The position numbers and the translations under genes were made by a program. Of a stretch of DNA of 64,000 nucleotides, positions 1 to 10,668 are shown piece by piece. The stretch lies in the NCBI GenBank assembly GCA_963693085.1, contig OY856414.1, positions 262,040,001-262,104,000 of the forward strand. Reading direction: 5' to 3'. This DNA is from Alisma plantago-aquatica. Lineage: Eukaryota > Streptophyta > Magnoliopsida > Alismatales > Alismataceae. The notes beneath the pieces were generated by a model, which was not told the DNA's origin, did not search any database, and saw nothing but the letters and a program-made list of their open reading frames with translations. Numbering within the stretch: position 1 is the first letter of the stretch; every line of letters begins with the position of its first letter.

Positions 1-412
1 CATGGAGCTAGGAAATATCAAACTAGCTCATTTTTCCCTTTCTCGCAGACATGTGGGTTACTTAGTGTGGATGGACATATGAGATTGAAGGCATGAATGT
101 AAAACAACAAAATTAGTCATTTTTACCTTTGCTACCATAAAATGGTTTACCTGGAGTGAAATGATAGCCATACGGATTGATTGTGTTTTCTATGCTCTAT
201 ATTTGAAGTATGCATGCTCAGTGCTCTAATCATGATTGGTTTGTGAAAGAGGAGAGGAGAGAGGTGGAATGCACGTACTTAGTCATCTTTGAGCCCATTA
301 AGTCAATATGCATATGTTGTACTGCATTTGTCATTTCTTGATTGTGGGAAAAACAAAGAGAGATTGAGTTTGAATACTTGAGGACAAGTATATTTTAAGT
401 TTAGGGTGGTCA
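1..412 (+). mobile_element. 3' internal end of an Athila/Tat-type Ty3-gypsy element, with polypurine tract
   Basis: No open frame of note is present. The useful signal is at 381-409, where 'GAGGACAAG' is followed by 'TAAGTTTAGGGTGG' (396-409). Athila/Tat elements typically end their internal domain with a phrase of the type 'GAGGACGAGCAA...TAAGTTTGGGG' just before the 3' LTR, so I read this as the polypurine tract, with the LTR starting at TGTAGCCC (413). The rest is non-coding 3' internal sequence. The element's coding part lies to the left of the window. The clade is inferred from this motif alone. Confidence 0.4.
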
Positions 413-688
413 TGTAGCCCTATTTTAGGGCTCCATCTTGTGTCTTATTGCACTTAAATCACATCTACAGCTGTTAGATTACATGTTATTTCCCTCAGTA
501 TGTGTTTTACTATCAAATGCACTTATGAAGGCTTTTTGCATGTTTTATAGGTACTTTGAATATTAATTGATGTAAGAGAAAGATGATGGTTGAATCTAGG
601 TCTTCCTCAATCTTATAGGAGCCTAAAATGAAGCCAAAACCACTCCCAACCTATCCCAAGTGGTCAAAGAATGTATTGAAGCAATAAT
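413..688 (+). mobile_element. Athila/Tat-type 3' LTR, piece 1 of 3 (base layer of the nest)
   Basis: This begins TGTAGCCC directly after the polypurine tract. It is broken at 688 by the Tekay-like solo LTR that starts TGTTACAACC at 689. The last five bases, ATAAT (684-688), pair with ATAAC at 26308-26312 as the target duplication of that insertion. The LTR resumes at 26313. The three pieces add up to about 2.1 kb, close to the length of the LTRs of the other Athila-like element in the window (2137 and 2138 bp). Confidence 0.5.
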
Positions 689-2005
689 TGTTACAACCTC
701 AATTTTGCATGTGTTTTCATAATTGAAATATAATGATTTTTTGAATTTGGGCTTAACTAAAAAGGTTGTAAGCTTTTCTTCAAAGGATGGGTTTCCTTAA
801 AAATATTCCTTTGGATAGGAATTTTGTGATTCACATTATTATATTAATCCAATAATGGATATAAAAGAGAAGAAAGGAAGAAAAGTCCAACTATTAGAAA
901 AAGATACAAGATAATGAGTATTAAGCAAAGTATTTATAAGAAATACTTGGAAATATCTAGAAAGTGGAATTAACGACCACAATTGAATAAAATTCATTTC
1001 TAATAAAAGAAATATGAAAAGGGGAAAAAGGAAATGAGAGAAAAAGAGAAATCCTTAAAAAGAATAAGGAAATAAGTAAGATAATAAGAAAATGGATAAA
1101 AGATAAGTAAAAGGCTAAGAGATATTCCCAAGATGAGATTTAGAGCCATTAAGGTTCCTTGAGGTTCAAGGAACTCAAAATAATAATTTAATGGCAAAGG
1201 AAAGAGAAAATAGTTGACAAATATACATAATTGAGTAATAACTTGCAGCTAAAGAAAGGGACCCGATTTCTTTAGATAATGATCCCAAATTTTTCATGAA
1301 GATATATTAAGCCATTACTAAGTTTCCCTAAAAATTTGGGATTATTTGGATGAATGGTTTAAGAGTTATGGATTTTTGAAAATCCATAAAGTGAATGAGT
1401 AATCATTAAATGTCACACTTATTTTTCTGATTAAACTGATCAGACGCGCACCACGGCAGTCGTTGGATTAAGATCCAAGTGCACATGGGTCCTCTTCTAC
1501 CTCCAATAGGATTGGAAACTAGAGGAGTCTGGTTATCATGTATTTTCTCGTAACTGGGTGCACAAGGAGATTGGGAAAGCTTTCCATTATGTTCGAGAGT
1601 CTGTTCTGAAGCCATCCAACCCAATTTATGGGTGGTTTTGTTGACACACCAAGAAATCCCCAAATCGCTGGACTCTATCGCCCACCCTATATATAGGGGA
1701 GGGTGCTCAGGGGTACCTACATCCATGAAACCCACCCTGACATCCTCAGAGAGCACCGACGAAGCATTTTACGATTTCAATTGAGAAATTCACCCGACCT
1801 TCCCCTTCATCCTCCGGTCGACCTTGCTGGAGTTTCAACAACCAGTTGGGAGCGGAGACATGATGCGTGCGTGCAATTGCAGAGACGTTCAAGTTCGGAT
1901 GCTGGCAGTGGAACTTTCAAGCCCCCTAGCTTGCTTGATGGTGGACGACATCCCAGAGTCAACGACGAGGTTGACCGGGGTCTGGAGCTGGCTCGCGAGT
2001 TAGCA
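689..2005 (+). mobile_element. Tekay-like solo LTR, 5' part
   Basis: This starts TGTTACAACC, as do the LTRs at 2006 and 21086, and is split at 2005 by a younger element of the same broad family. It contains a TATA-type promoter inside a palindrome, CCCTATATATAGGG (1685-1698), in the position equivalent to CTATATAAG in the younger LTRs. An open stretch at 1703-2071 just downstream runs into the inserted element and is not a gene. Together with 24340-26307 it makes an LTR of about 3.3 kb. No internal domain or second LTR accompanies it, so it is a solo LTR, presumably left by LTR-LTR recombination. Confidence 0.8.
2001..2005. repeat. Target site duplication TAGCA, left copy (Tekay element)
   Basis: TAGCA at 2001-2005 is repeated exactly at 24335-24339, directly outside the two LTR ends. 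Five-base duplications are standard for LTR retrotransposons. This fixes the ends of the element at 2006 and 24334. Confidence 0.93.
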
Positions 2006-5000
2006 TGTTACAACCCTAACTTTTGGGTTCATTTGGTGAGAAATGTAATTTCTCATATTAAAGATATTTGAACAAATAATGATATAATTTATTTTGAATA
2101 AATGGATTTCGTTTACAATATCCTTGATTGTTATTTTGTGGGCTTTATTGTCTATTGGGCCCAATAACAAGGAAAAGACAAAAGGAATTCCATTGTTAAT
2201 ATGAAATGAAGAAAAGAAAGATGTAGAAACCTCTACAAGGCAAAAGAATTTAATCCAAAGGTGGATTTTGTGCCTTTTGGGTTCCTTGGGTCCCAAGGAT
2301 TCCAAAGTTGCAAAGATAATGCGACAAGAAAAGAAAAGATCAATTCAATATTTCTTTATTAAGAAAGAAATTGAAAACAATGATAAAATGTGGGAAATAA
2401 GTGGAAAGAAGTATAATTGAGTTATCCTTGATGGAATTTCATATCCCAAGGATTCCTAATGTTAAAAGGAGTCCCAATGGAGAAGAAAGAAAGAGAAAAT
2501 ACCAAAAATGCAAAATAAGAGGATAATGTGATACATTATTAATGGTTTTTGTAGCTTTGTTAAAGAAGTGGTATTTTCTACTTAAGGAAAACTTAATTTC
2601 GTGATTAATGGATAAAAAGGCAAGTTTAAAAGAGAATAAGTAAAAGGATTTTCAAATTTCTAATTATTCAAGAAATAAGAAATATCAAAGGGATAACTAA
2701 GAGAGAGAGAGAGGAACTTTCTTCTTCATAAAGGAATTGAATTCCTATTGAAAGAGGGATTGGTTGCTTTGTGGGCAAGCATCCCAGGGCATTGCTACAC
2801 TCCCCTATATAAGCAGTAAGACCTTGGGCCGAGTCCAGAAGATCCCACATGTTATCTTCTCCTTCTTCAACCTTACATCCGATCTAATCCTAACCGGAGG
2901 GAGATGGTGTGATCCCAGGAGCAATAAGAGTAGTGTGAGGAGTTTGAGACGTTCCTACATCGTCAGGGAGAGCCTTGGCAATCATCGATTCGGCTCCTTA
3001 CACTTGCACGACACTGCAGATGGGTTGCAGGTCAGCCATGGCGGCAGAGCTGCTAGGCTCGTTTCCGGCCAACCAGCTGCATGCCATAGACACCCTCACC
3101 TGTGAGAGGGCACGGTGGAGGAGGGGGAAGGAGTTGTGGTGGCCGACGGGTCCAGATCTGGGAGAAGAACCCACGGCAAGCGTGGCTAGGGCAGCGGAAG
3201 AGGTGTTGTGTGAGGTTGAAGATGAGCAGAAGCATCGTTGGACACTTTTTCCCATCCGTGGGATGAAGAAACTGCTAACTTATCAAGGGCAGAATGGTCT
3301 TTTCAAAATGTTTCCAAATCTGCCAACGTTGCATGGAAACGGCTAGGTGGCGTTCATGGATTGGTCCAAACAGGTAATTTTTACAAAATTCATAGTTAAT
3401 TAACTGTAGCTCGGATGGATATGCATTATATATGAATTTTGATCGGGAGAACTCAAGGAATGTAATAAAAATATATTTGAAACCTAATTATGTTTGAAAT
3501 TATAAAAGTAGTGTAGTTTATCAACTTTAATGAATTAAAAATTAAGAAAACCCTATTTAGAGATGAGGAATGCATTTAGTAGGGTTTAATGGATGTTTAT
3601 AGTTGATATTAACATGTTAATTGTAAAAAGGTATATTTAGAACCAAAAGGATGAACCTTGCACGTAATTAGTTTAATTTAGAGTTTCTTGTGCATAAATA
3701 TGCTTTAATGGGCCTTGAAACCCTAATATTAGTAAAAGTGACTCATAATGGCTTTAATTATTCAAAATTGTGAATAAAGTTAAGATATGATGTTTCTAAG
3801 ATATGTTGAGTATAAAAGTCCCTAATTTAGTATAAATACCCTTAATTTAGTAATTAGGGTTTTTCTAATGAATAAAGGAAGAATGAATGACATATAGAGT
3901 TCATATGTGAATTAGACCATAATAAACTATGAATTGATGATAAATGAGCATAGTGATCTTGTCATGGATTAAAAGGGTAAAAATGGTAGCTTTAATATAA
4001 AAGAAGCATAATGAACTTAATTAATGATTAATCGTGTTGTTTCTAAAATTAAGTTTATATGTTGTTAAAAGGTAACCTTAATAACTTTCATGAAGGATAG
4101 ATGAGAAATTAGGGTTTAAAAGAGTAAAATGAAGTAAAAACCCTAATTACAAAGTAAACCCTAAAAGAGGTAGAAATCCTAAAAGGAATATAAGCCTTAA
4201 GTAGCAAGATGGTTTGAATAGATTTTGATAAAAAGGAATTGGATGTGATTTCAGGATTCTTGTACTTGCTTGATTGGATTTCCCTTCTTGGTTGATTCTG
4301 TCTCAAATCTGCCTGACAGGTATGTGGTTACACTTATGAATATCTCGAATTAGTTTTTCAAGGTTTTCCAATGTTTTCCCTGATGACTTGAATTAAATTA
4401 TTGGATGAATTTACTTCATGCAAACTATAATGTGGATATGACTATCACTTAACATATGTACCTACTAGCTCAGATCCTAGTCCCCTCTATGGCTTAATGG
4501 TTTGACCTAGTACATGACTACCTATAGGGTAGGTCCATCAGGTCATTGAATGACATAGTACATGGCTACTAATGGGGTAGGTCCATCAAGTCACCTGGAG
4601 TCAGGGATTGGGCTACCTTTGGGTAGGGCCATGCGACTCTATAACCCTAAGTATTAGCTACCTGTGAGGTAGGGCCATGGGGGTAAGGATCTACCATAGA
4701 GAGAGGTAGTATCCAAGTCCACTGCAGGGACAACACAGAGATAGGGGATAGGTAAGGATTGAGTAGTATTGCTTAAGACATAATCTTGGTTGTTAAATGA
4801 TAATTGGTTGATTACATTGTTATCATAGTTGCACGATTATTGTTTCCCCCACATACCATCTTTATGCTGACCAACGTTTTGTTTGTCGGCATTTTAGGTA
4901 CAAGTGAAAAGAACAAACAGTAAAGTAGCATATGTGGAATCAAATGAGGATTAACAATCAAGGAGGATTAGTTAGAATATTCTCTCATATGGATAGAAGA

Positions 5001-5184
5001 TTAGTAATCCCAATTTTTCAAAGGTATGCAAAAAGTTTTAATCTATACCAAATTTTAGTATAGTTAGTAGAATTTCATAATTGTTATTGATTATTTATCG
5101 AACCTTTGATCTGAAAATGGGACTAACGACTCTGACCTCTTTGTCTCCCTTAATTGGGGGTTACTGGGAGGTGGGGTCATTACA
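2006..5184 (+). repeat. Tekay element 5' LTR (3179 bp)
   Basis: This begins TGTTACAACCC and ends GGTCATTACA. A TATA-type box CTATATAAG lies at 2805-2813, about 800 bp in, which marks the approximate U3/R boundary. Downstream come a GC-richer leader (2950-3350) with a short open frame and then a long AT-rich tract studded with AAACCCTA blocks. 'GACAGGTATGTGG' near 4314-4327 resembles a splice donor, so U5 may contain an intron. That reading is inferred from the motif only. Confidence 0.92.
2801..2813 (+). promoter_or_regulatory. TATA box of the Tekay 5' LTR
   Basis: TCCCCTATATAAG is conserved in the 3' LTR at 21880-21890. It is followed by a GC-richer leader, as expected for the LTR's own promoter. 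No expression evidence is available. Confidence 0.55.
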
Positions 5185-5186
5185 TT

Positions 5187-5200
5187 TGGTATCAGAGCAT
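5187..5200 (+). promoter_or_regulatory. Primer binding site (initiator Met-tRNA type)
   Basis: TGGTATCAGAGCAT lies two bases after the 5' LTR end. TGGTATCAGAGC is the common complement of the 3' end of the plant initiator methionine tRNA used to prime reverse transcription. The last bases differ slightly from the usual 'CC(A/T)', in keeping with an old copy. Confidence 0.85.
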
Positions 5201-6733
5201 AGGTTCCTCATTTAATCTTTAATAATTATTAAATTTTACAAACTCCATAGAACCCAAGGGAGTTATTAGAGGATTTTCCGAAAGACTGAGGTGTCTAGAA
5301 AAGGATCACGTCTGGGGGCTGGCAAGATTTTCCTCCGCACTGCTAGTCGGAATATGAGGACACCCAGATTGGTGTGACTGTCTTGCCAATGTCTTAGGAT
5401 CTGACTCAAAATAAGATACCTTTAGGACTCTCATCTTGTTCATCCCTTCTCAACTCAAATGTTGTTAAGGACCTTAAGGATTAGGATTTTCTCTCTTAAC
5501 CTCACCCTCTTAAGGTATGGGTAAGGTTGATAAAGTTTTAGGAATACTCCACCAAATTAATAAAAAGCATGTAAATAAGATGTCATGGACATAAGCTTAA
5601 TATTAAATTGTAAACTAAAGAATAGATACATGCTTAGGTCGTATGACATAAGTTGCCATGCCCTCAGGAGAGACATGAGGCTAGACCTTCTTGTCAGGAG
5701 GATAAGTAAAGAGAGAGTTCATCTTGGAGGTAGAGATCTCCATTACAAGTGGAGACCTGGCACATTCTATGAGGATGGTGTTAACCCTAACCTTAAGTGA
5801 AGGTTAGAGAGAGAGATGACATGATGAGGTGTTTGGATAGACATGCCTCGGATGCCATATGAGCCATGAGGGGTTGGATGACCGAGTACGTTTGGTGACC
5901 CAACCCTGGGACGGGTCGTGCATGTTAGAGTGGAGGATAGCTCCTTCATTGATGAGGTTAGAGAAGAACCTATGGAAACCCCATGAGCTTATATGAGCAT
6001 GGAATAGTAGGCACCCAGAATACGTTAGTAGTGTGAGTAGTAGGTTGAAACCCTAGCCAGGATAGCTATGGATAACCTTGAGCAAACATAAGCATGAACA
6101 TAGGCTTCACCATGTAGAGGTATGCTGGTGAGCTTGATCCACCTTCTTGAAGAGAGGACCTCTAATAGTTAGGTTGTTTGTAGGGTTATCTCTAGAGAGA
6201 GAAAGAGAGAAGGACCCCAAGCAAGAAGGTTGGAAGCCTAGACTCTGAGATATGAGGAAAAGTAGGGAGTTGAGGATGATGCGACCTAAGTGGATTATAT
6301 TTTGGTTTCCTTTCGAGGAACCAAACCTTAGAGAGAGTATGAGGCTTCTAGTACCTATGTGCCTATGGTATAGATGTTTACCATCCAAGATGGGAAAAAG
6401 AGTTCCTTAGATCATGGAGAGGATTAGTAATAGGTTGTGAGGCCTTGTACCTTATTGGTTGTTCTTGAGGAGGACTCAACTCTGAAGTGTTGCTTGAGTT
6501 GAAGGATGACATGAAGTGCATGTCATACCTTACACATGCCTGATTCGTAGTTAATAGGTTGAGCACGCACTTTGACACTGAAAAGTGAACCTAGGGTTCC
6601 TAGGCCTAAGAGGGGAAGTGGTGTACCTGATACTCATGACGAGATTTGAGTTTCTATAGATTCGAGCATGGTACTCCTTATGGTTAGAAGCGAGGGAACC
6701 CCCTTAAGTTTAAAGGTATGTTTGATGAACCCC
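5201..6733 (+). mobile_element. Tekay 5' internal region, decayed, no readable gag
   Basis: This is the leader and expected gag region of the Tekay element. It has many stops in every frame, and I could not align a capsid or zinc-knuckle motif by eye. The last five bases (6729-6733, ACCCC) are the target duplication of the Athila-like element that follows. Confidence 0.5.
6729..6733. repeat. Target site duplication ACCCC, left copy (Athila-like element)
   Basis: ACCCC here and at 18277-18281 flank the LTRs that start TGATGAGT and end CACGTCA. The exact match sets the element ends at 6734 and 18276. Confidence 0.93.
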
Positions 6734-6906
6734 TGATGAGTGCATACTCATCCTAAAATTCAATTTCCTTTTTGGAACAACTTCATCTCTATTTTGCATC
6801 TTTTCATCCTAATATGAATCATAATGTACAAAACTACTTAGTTGATTCAATAATCAAGGTTTTAACTGAATATCATTCATCTAATGTAGGTAAATCAAGC
6901 AATTCC

Positions 6907-7394
6907 ACGCATGCGGTCCTAAGACCGTTTGAGCACCTGTGGTCCCAAGACCGTTTGAATCCATGCGGTCTCAAGACCGTTTGGGTTCATGCGGTCCCAA
7001 GATCGTTTTCTGGAACATACGAAGAACGAATGACGAAATTGGTTGCCAAAGAAAACCATGCGGTCTCAAGACCGTTTGGATCCATGCGGTCCCAAGACCG
7101 TTTGGGTCCATGCGGTCCCAAGACCGTTTAGACCCATGCGGTCCCAAGACCATTTGCGTCCATGCGGTCTCAAGGTCGTTTGGATCCATGCAGTCCCAAG
7201 ACCGTTTGGATCCATGCGGTCCCAAGACCGTTTGGGTCCATGCGGTCTCAAGATCGTTTGGATCCATACGGTCCCAAGATCGTTTGGGTCCATGCGGTCC
7301 CAAGACCGTTTGGGTCCATGCGGTCCCAAGACCGTTTGGGTCCATGCGGTCCCAAGACCGTTTGGGTCCATGCGGTCTCAAGACCGTTTGTCGC
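6907..7394 (+). repeat. 26-bp palindromic minisatellite in the 5' LTR U3 (4 + 13 units)
   Basis: A first block of four imperfect units (6907-7015) and a second uninterrupted block of thirteen 26-bp units (7057-7394) share the core CGGTCCCAAGACCG. Each core is an inverted repeat (CGGTC/GACCG around CCAA or TCAA) that could fold into a hairpin. The units differ by point changes (CCC/CTC, GACCG/GATCG, GGGTC/GGATC). Long open frames on both strands here are by-products of the repeat and not genes. Confidence 0.95.
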
Positions 7395-7512
7395 AAGAAC
7401 AAAGACCATTTGAAGAGCAGAAGCCGCGTGATTCACACCGAGACCGAGACCGACCTCAAGATCGATCGACGCAGACCATTTGACGCTGAAACGGTCTCCA
7501 AACCGTTTGGCA

Positions 7513-7536
7513 CCAAACGGTCTCCAGACCGTTTGG
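7513..7536. repeat. Perfect inverted repeat upstream of the LTR TATA box
   Basis: The arms CCAAACGGTCT and AGACCGTTTGG (11 bp each) are separated by CC. The same core, GGTCT/AGACC, is that of the 26-bp array. The 3' LTR has it at 16918-16941 together with an extra degenerate copy just before it. It lies about 50 bp upstream of TATAAATA. Confidence 0.9.
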
Positions 7537-7587
7537 AGGGGATATTTCCAGCAACTTATCCAAACCGTTTGGACTCAAATCTGAACC

Positions 7588-7595
7588 TATAAATA
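7588..7595 (+). promoter_or_regulatory. TATA box of the Athila-like 5' LTR
   Basis: TATAAATA in the context 'GAACCTATAAATAGACCCCC' is a textbook plant TATA box. It is kept in the 3' LTR at 16993-17000. Confidence 0.7.
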
Positions 7596-8042
7596 GACCC
7601 CCAGGGTCCTCATTTGGAGGTATCGGATCCGGACGTCGTTAGGCTGCCAGAGCACCACTCTGATCAAGTTCCACTCCACCTACTGCTAGTGTTGCATCCA
7701 AGGAGGCCGAGAAGAGAAGGAAGATGGAGCAAGGAGCGCATCTTCCTCACCGGGCTGCGACCACTCTCTGCACTGAGCTCATGGCGGATCTCTCTTTCTC
7801 TCTCATCCTTCTTGTATCTCGCATCATGAGCAAGTAGTCCTCTTTCACTGGGGTGCGGGGACTAGCCCCGCTGCCCATGAAAACCATGTTCTTTTGTTAA
7901 ACTTTCCATGGCAATGTATATAGCTCTTCATTTTGTCATTTACCGTAAAGCTCGTGGGTCGGTTATGTGCTTGTTTTCATCTTTGTGCTCCCTATGTTGT
8001 GAGAACTTCAATGCATGGGTATGAACGTCATTTAGCAAGTTA

Positions 8043-8525
8043 GACTCCTTGATGAGAACTTCTGATAGGATTCCTTGAGGTCGTAAGTGTGTGATCTACG
8101 AGGGGACGAGTCATCTAACCTTCGGTGACACTTCTGTGCGCCTGATGCCCGTATGGGGGGTTCACATCCTTAGTTGGATTTTGTATCTTCTTGTTAATCG
8201 TCGATGTTTACTTGTACTATAATCGCTTATGTGCTTATCGGTTGACGTGGATGACTCCTTGACGAGAACTTCTGATGGGATTCCTTGAGGTCGTAAGTAT
8301 ATGATCCGCGAGGGGACGAGCCATCTAGCCTTCAGTGATGCTTCTGTGCGCCTGACGCCCGTATGGGGGGTTCACAGCCTTAGTTGGATGTTGTATCTTC
8401 AGAGCCGTAAGACATGTGATCCGGATGGTGACGAGACATCTGATGCCTATGGTGATGCTTACGCAGACCCAACGCCCGTATGGGGGGTCCTGCAGCAGCT
8501 CTACTTGGAGTGTTATATCTTGCCT
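8043..8525 (+). repeat. 210-bp tandem repeat in the 5' LTR (about 2.3 units)
   Basis: Units starting 'GACTCCTTGA(T/C)GAGAAC' at 8043 and 8253 share the run through 'GTATGGGGGGTTCACA..CTTAGTTGGAT'. A shorter third unit from about 8400 repeats 'CCGTAAGACATGTGATCC...CCGTATGGGGGGTCC'. The 3' LTR has the same arrangement at 17448 and 17658. Confidence 0.85.
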
Positions 8526-8875
8526 GGATTGTTTGCAAAGGATTATGTTTGTGTGTGTAGCGGTGGTCAAACCCGGTACCATCCCAGCGATTCCACATCA
8601 CTGATCTAAATCTATCTTTAATTCCGCATTTACTTTCCTGCAATTAGTTTTAACAAACCAAAATCAACCTATTGTTCTAAATATTAGTTTTATTTGAGCT
8701 AGATCCAGCTGACAAGGATTCTTAAAAACGTTGTCCTTTGGGTTCGATCCTCAACTATACTGCGATAAGACTTGTCCGCTTGCGGGTGGTATTATTGCAC
8801 TTAGTTTAGGTAAAAGCTCGGGAATTTCAGCCCCGGGTGAATTTGCTAGTGCATTCAAAAAGCCACGTCAAATTC

Positions 8876-8893
8876 TGGCGCCGTTGCCGGGGA
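8876..8893 (+). promoter_or_regulatory. Primer binding site, TGGCGCCGTTGCCGGGGA
   Basis: This lies five bases after the 5' LTR. It is the PBS known from Athila/Tat elements, attributed in the literature to tRNA-Asp. It separates this element from the initiator-Met-primed elements in the window. Confidence 0.92.
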
Positions 8894-9049
8894 CAACGGA
8901 ATCAGTCAGTCTAATCTAGTTCTTTTAAGACTAATCTAGGATTTTGGTTTTCTTTTGAAACAATCGCTTATCTACTTGAATTTGATTTTACTTTGTGGAT
9001 CTCATTTTCAAAATTTTCCAATTTTCAGGTGTTGTTCAACGTATAGTGC

Positions 9050-10668
9050 ATGCACCGTTCAGATAGTCCCGGACTCACCGCAAGCTTTGATCCCGAAATT
9101 GATAGAACCTTCCATCGTCAGATTAGACAGAATCAAGCTAGGATGGCGCAAGAAGAAGAAGTAGCCCAAAGAGTGGCTCAAGCGATCAATGCGCAAAGAG
9201 AGAGGCTCATGCAAGAAGCCAGAGCTGCAGTTCAACAGGAAATCTTAGCAGCACAAGCAGCAGCACAGGCAGCCAAACTACAGAAACATCTTAGGGAGTT
9301 CTCCATCCCGAAGGATGCGAATGTCTATCACCCAGTACAGCCTCCTCCCATCGAGGTTGCCAACTTCGAGATTAGAGCCCATTGGATCACATTGCTTCAA
9401 AACAACCCTTTCTATGGCAAACAAGCGGAAGACAGCCAAGGTCATCTTCTAAGATTCATCGACTTATGTGCTATGACAAAGAAAAATGGGGTCTCCAATG
9501 ACGCCATTCAACTCCGTCTCTTCAAGTATTCTCTTGCTGATAGAGCCATTAGTTGGTACAATTCACTACAGAGTGAAGTGCCTATCACCACCTGGGAGCA
9601 ACTCCAAAATGCATTTCTGGAAAAGTTCTACCCCCCATCTCTTACATATGAAATCAGGGGGCGAATCACAAATTTCACTCAGGTCCCTGGAGAAACCCTC
9701 GTTGAAGCATGGGATAGGTACAAGGAGCTTCTACGCAAATGCCCACACCACAGAATTCCAAAGAATCAACTCATAGAAATCTTCTATAGGGGTGTGGGGG
9801 ATGATGTTAAGATGTTCCTAGATTCCTCATCCGGAGGAAACTTCATGCGTCAAAGCTACAACAGCGCATGGAGAGTCGTCACCCTGGGAGCAGAAAATCA
9901 AGCCAACTGGGGCAGATCTGTAGGGAAAGGAGTCTTGAAGGTAGCTATGGCTGAAGCTACCCCCGAGTACAAGTCTATTGCAGAAACCTTGAAGGTCTTA
10001 GTTGCAAAGCAGGATCATATAGAATCATCCCTTGCAGCGATTGGAAGAGGGCATTCACCCACTAGGCAACAAGAACAGGTCAAGTCCACCTCTCTGTTCT
10101 GCGAAGCATGAAAAAGCACGGATCATTCCACTCTATCATGCAATGTTCTCTATGACGTTGTTCTAAGCAATGCTTGTGGGCAAGGAGATAATTGCCAGAT
10201 AGAAAATCTAAATGCTATTAACACCATCCCTGGGCAGAACTATTACAATCCCAATCAAAATAGGAATCACCCAGGCTTCCAATATGGAAATCCTTCAGGA
10301 GCTATGAACTCACATCAATTCGGTCCCAACAATCAACCGAGAGGCCCATCAGGATTCCAGTTTAACCAACAATAGAACTTTGGGAATCAAGGAAACTTCA
10401 AAGGAAACTTTCAGAACAAAAACTACAATAATTATCAGAACAACTCTCAGTATCAGAACCTGAACCAGCAAGGACAAATAGGAGCCATCCCTGATGACAA
10501 GTTATCCACTATTGAAAATATGTTACAAACTCAGCAAACTATGATAGACAACCAGTAGGCTTAGCAGAAAGCTATTGAGACCCAACTAGCTCAACTTGCA
10601 TCTAGCATAAAGCCACCAGCTGGAGTCTTTTCCGGCCAACCTGAAACAATCTGAAACATCCTGAACAA
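9050..10668 (+). pseudogene. Gag of the Athila-like element, broken by stop codons
   Basis: Gag packages the element's RNA into cytoplasmic particles. The first ATG after the PBS (9050) opens a 353-codon frame with an alanine/glutamine/arginine-rich helical N-terminus (about residues 30-85), then a retrotransposon gag domain (about residues 115-265) with 'AISWYNSL', 'TWEQLQNAFLEKFYP' and 'ETLVEAWDRYKELLRKCP'. The frame ends in TGA at 10109-10111, inside what should be the zinc knuckle: Cys, two residues, the stop where the second Cys is expected, then His and Cys. The same frame goes on past it, rich in Asn and Gln, with TAG at 10373, 10556 and 10562, all readable as former Gln or Cys codons. 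Protease then lies in another frame. Confidence 0.88.

Larger units (their letters stand above)
6734..8870 (+). repeat. Athila-like 5' LTR (2137 bp)
   Basis: This opens with a terminal hairpin, GATGAGT-GCAT-ACTCATC, just inside the TG. U3 carries a 26-bp palindromic minisatellite (7057-7394), a perfect 11-bp inverted repeat (7513-7536) and a TATA box (7588-7595). R/U5 carries a tandem repeat of 210-bp period starting at 8043 and 8253, with a shorter third unit. It ends AAAGCCACGTCA, and the PBS follows five bases later. Confidence 0.93.

Noticed and set aside
6907..7394. CRISPR-like look of regularly spaced short palindromic repeats.
   Set aside because: The units are contiguous with no unique spacers and lie in a plant LTR. 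It is a minisatellite.
6907..7483. Long open frames on both strands over the 26-bp repeats (also 16448-16989).
   Set aside because: The period and lack of stops in several frames at once come from the repeat itself. The predicted peptides are just the repeat translated.
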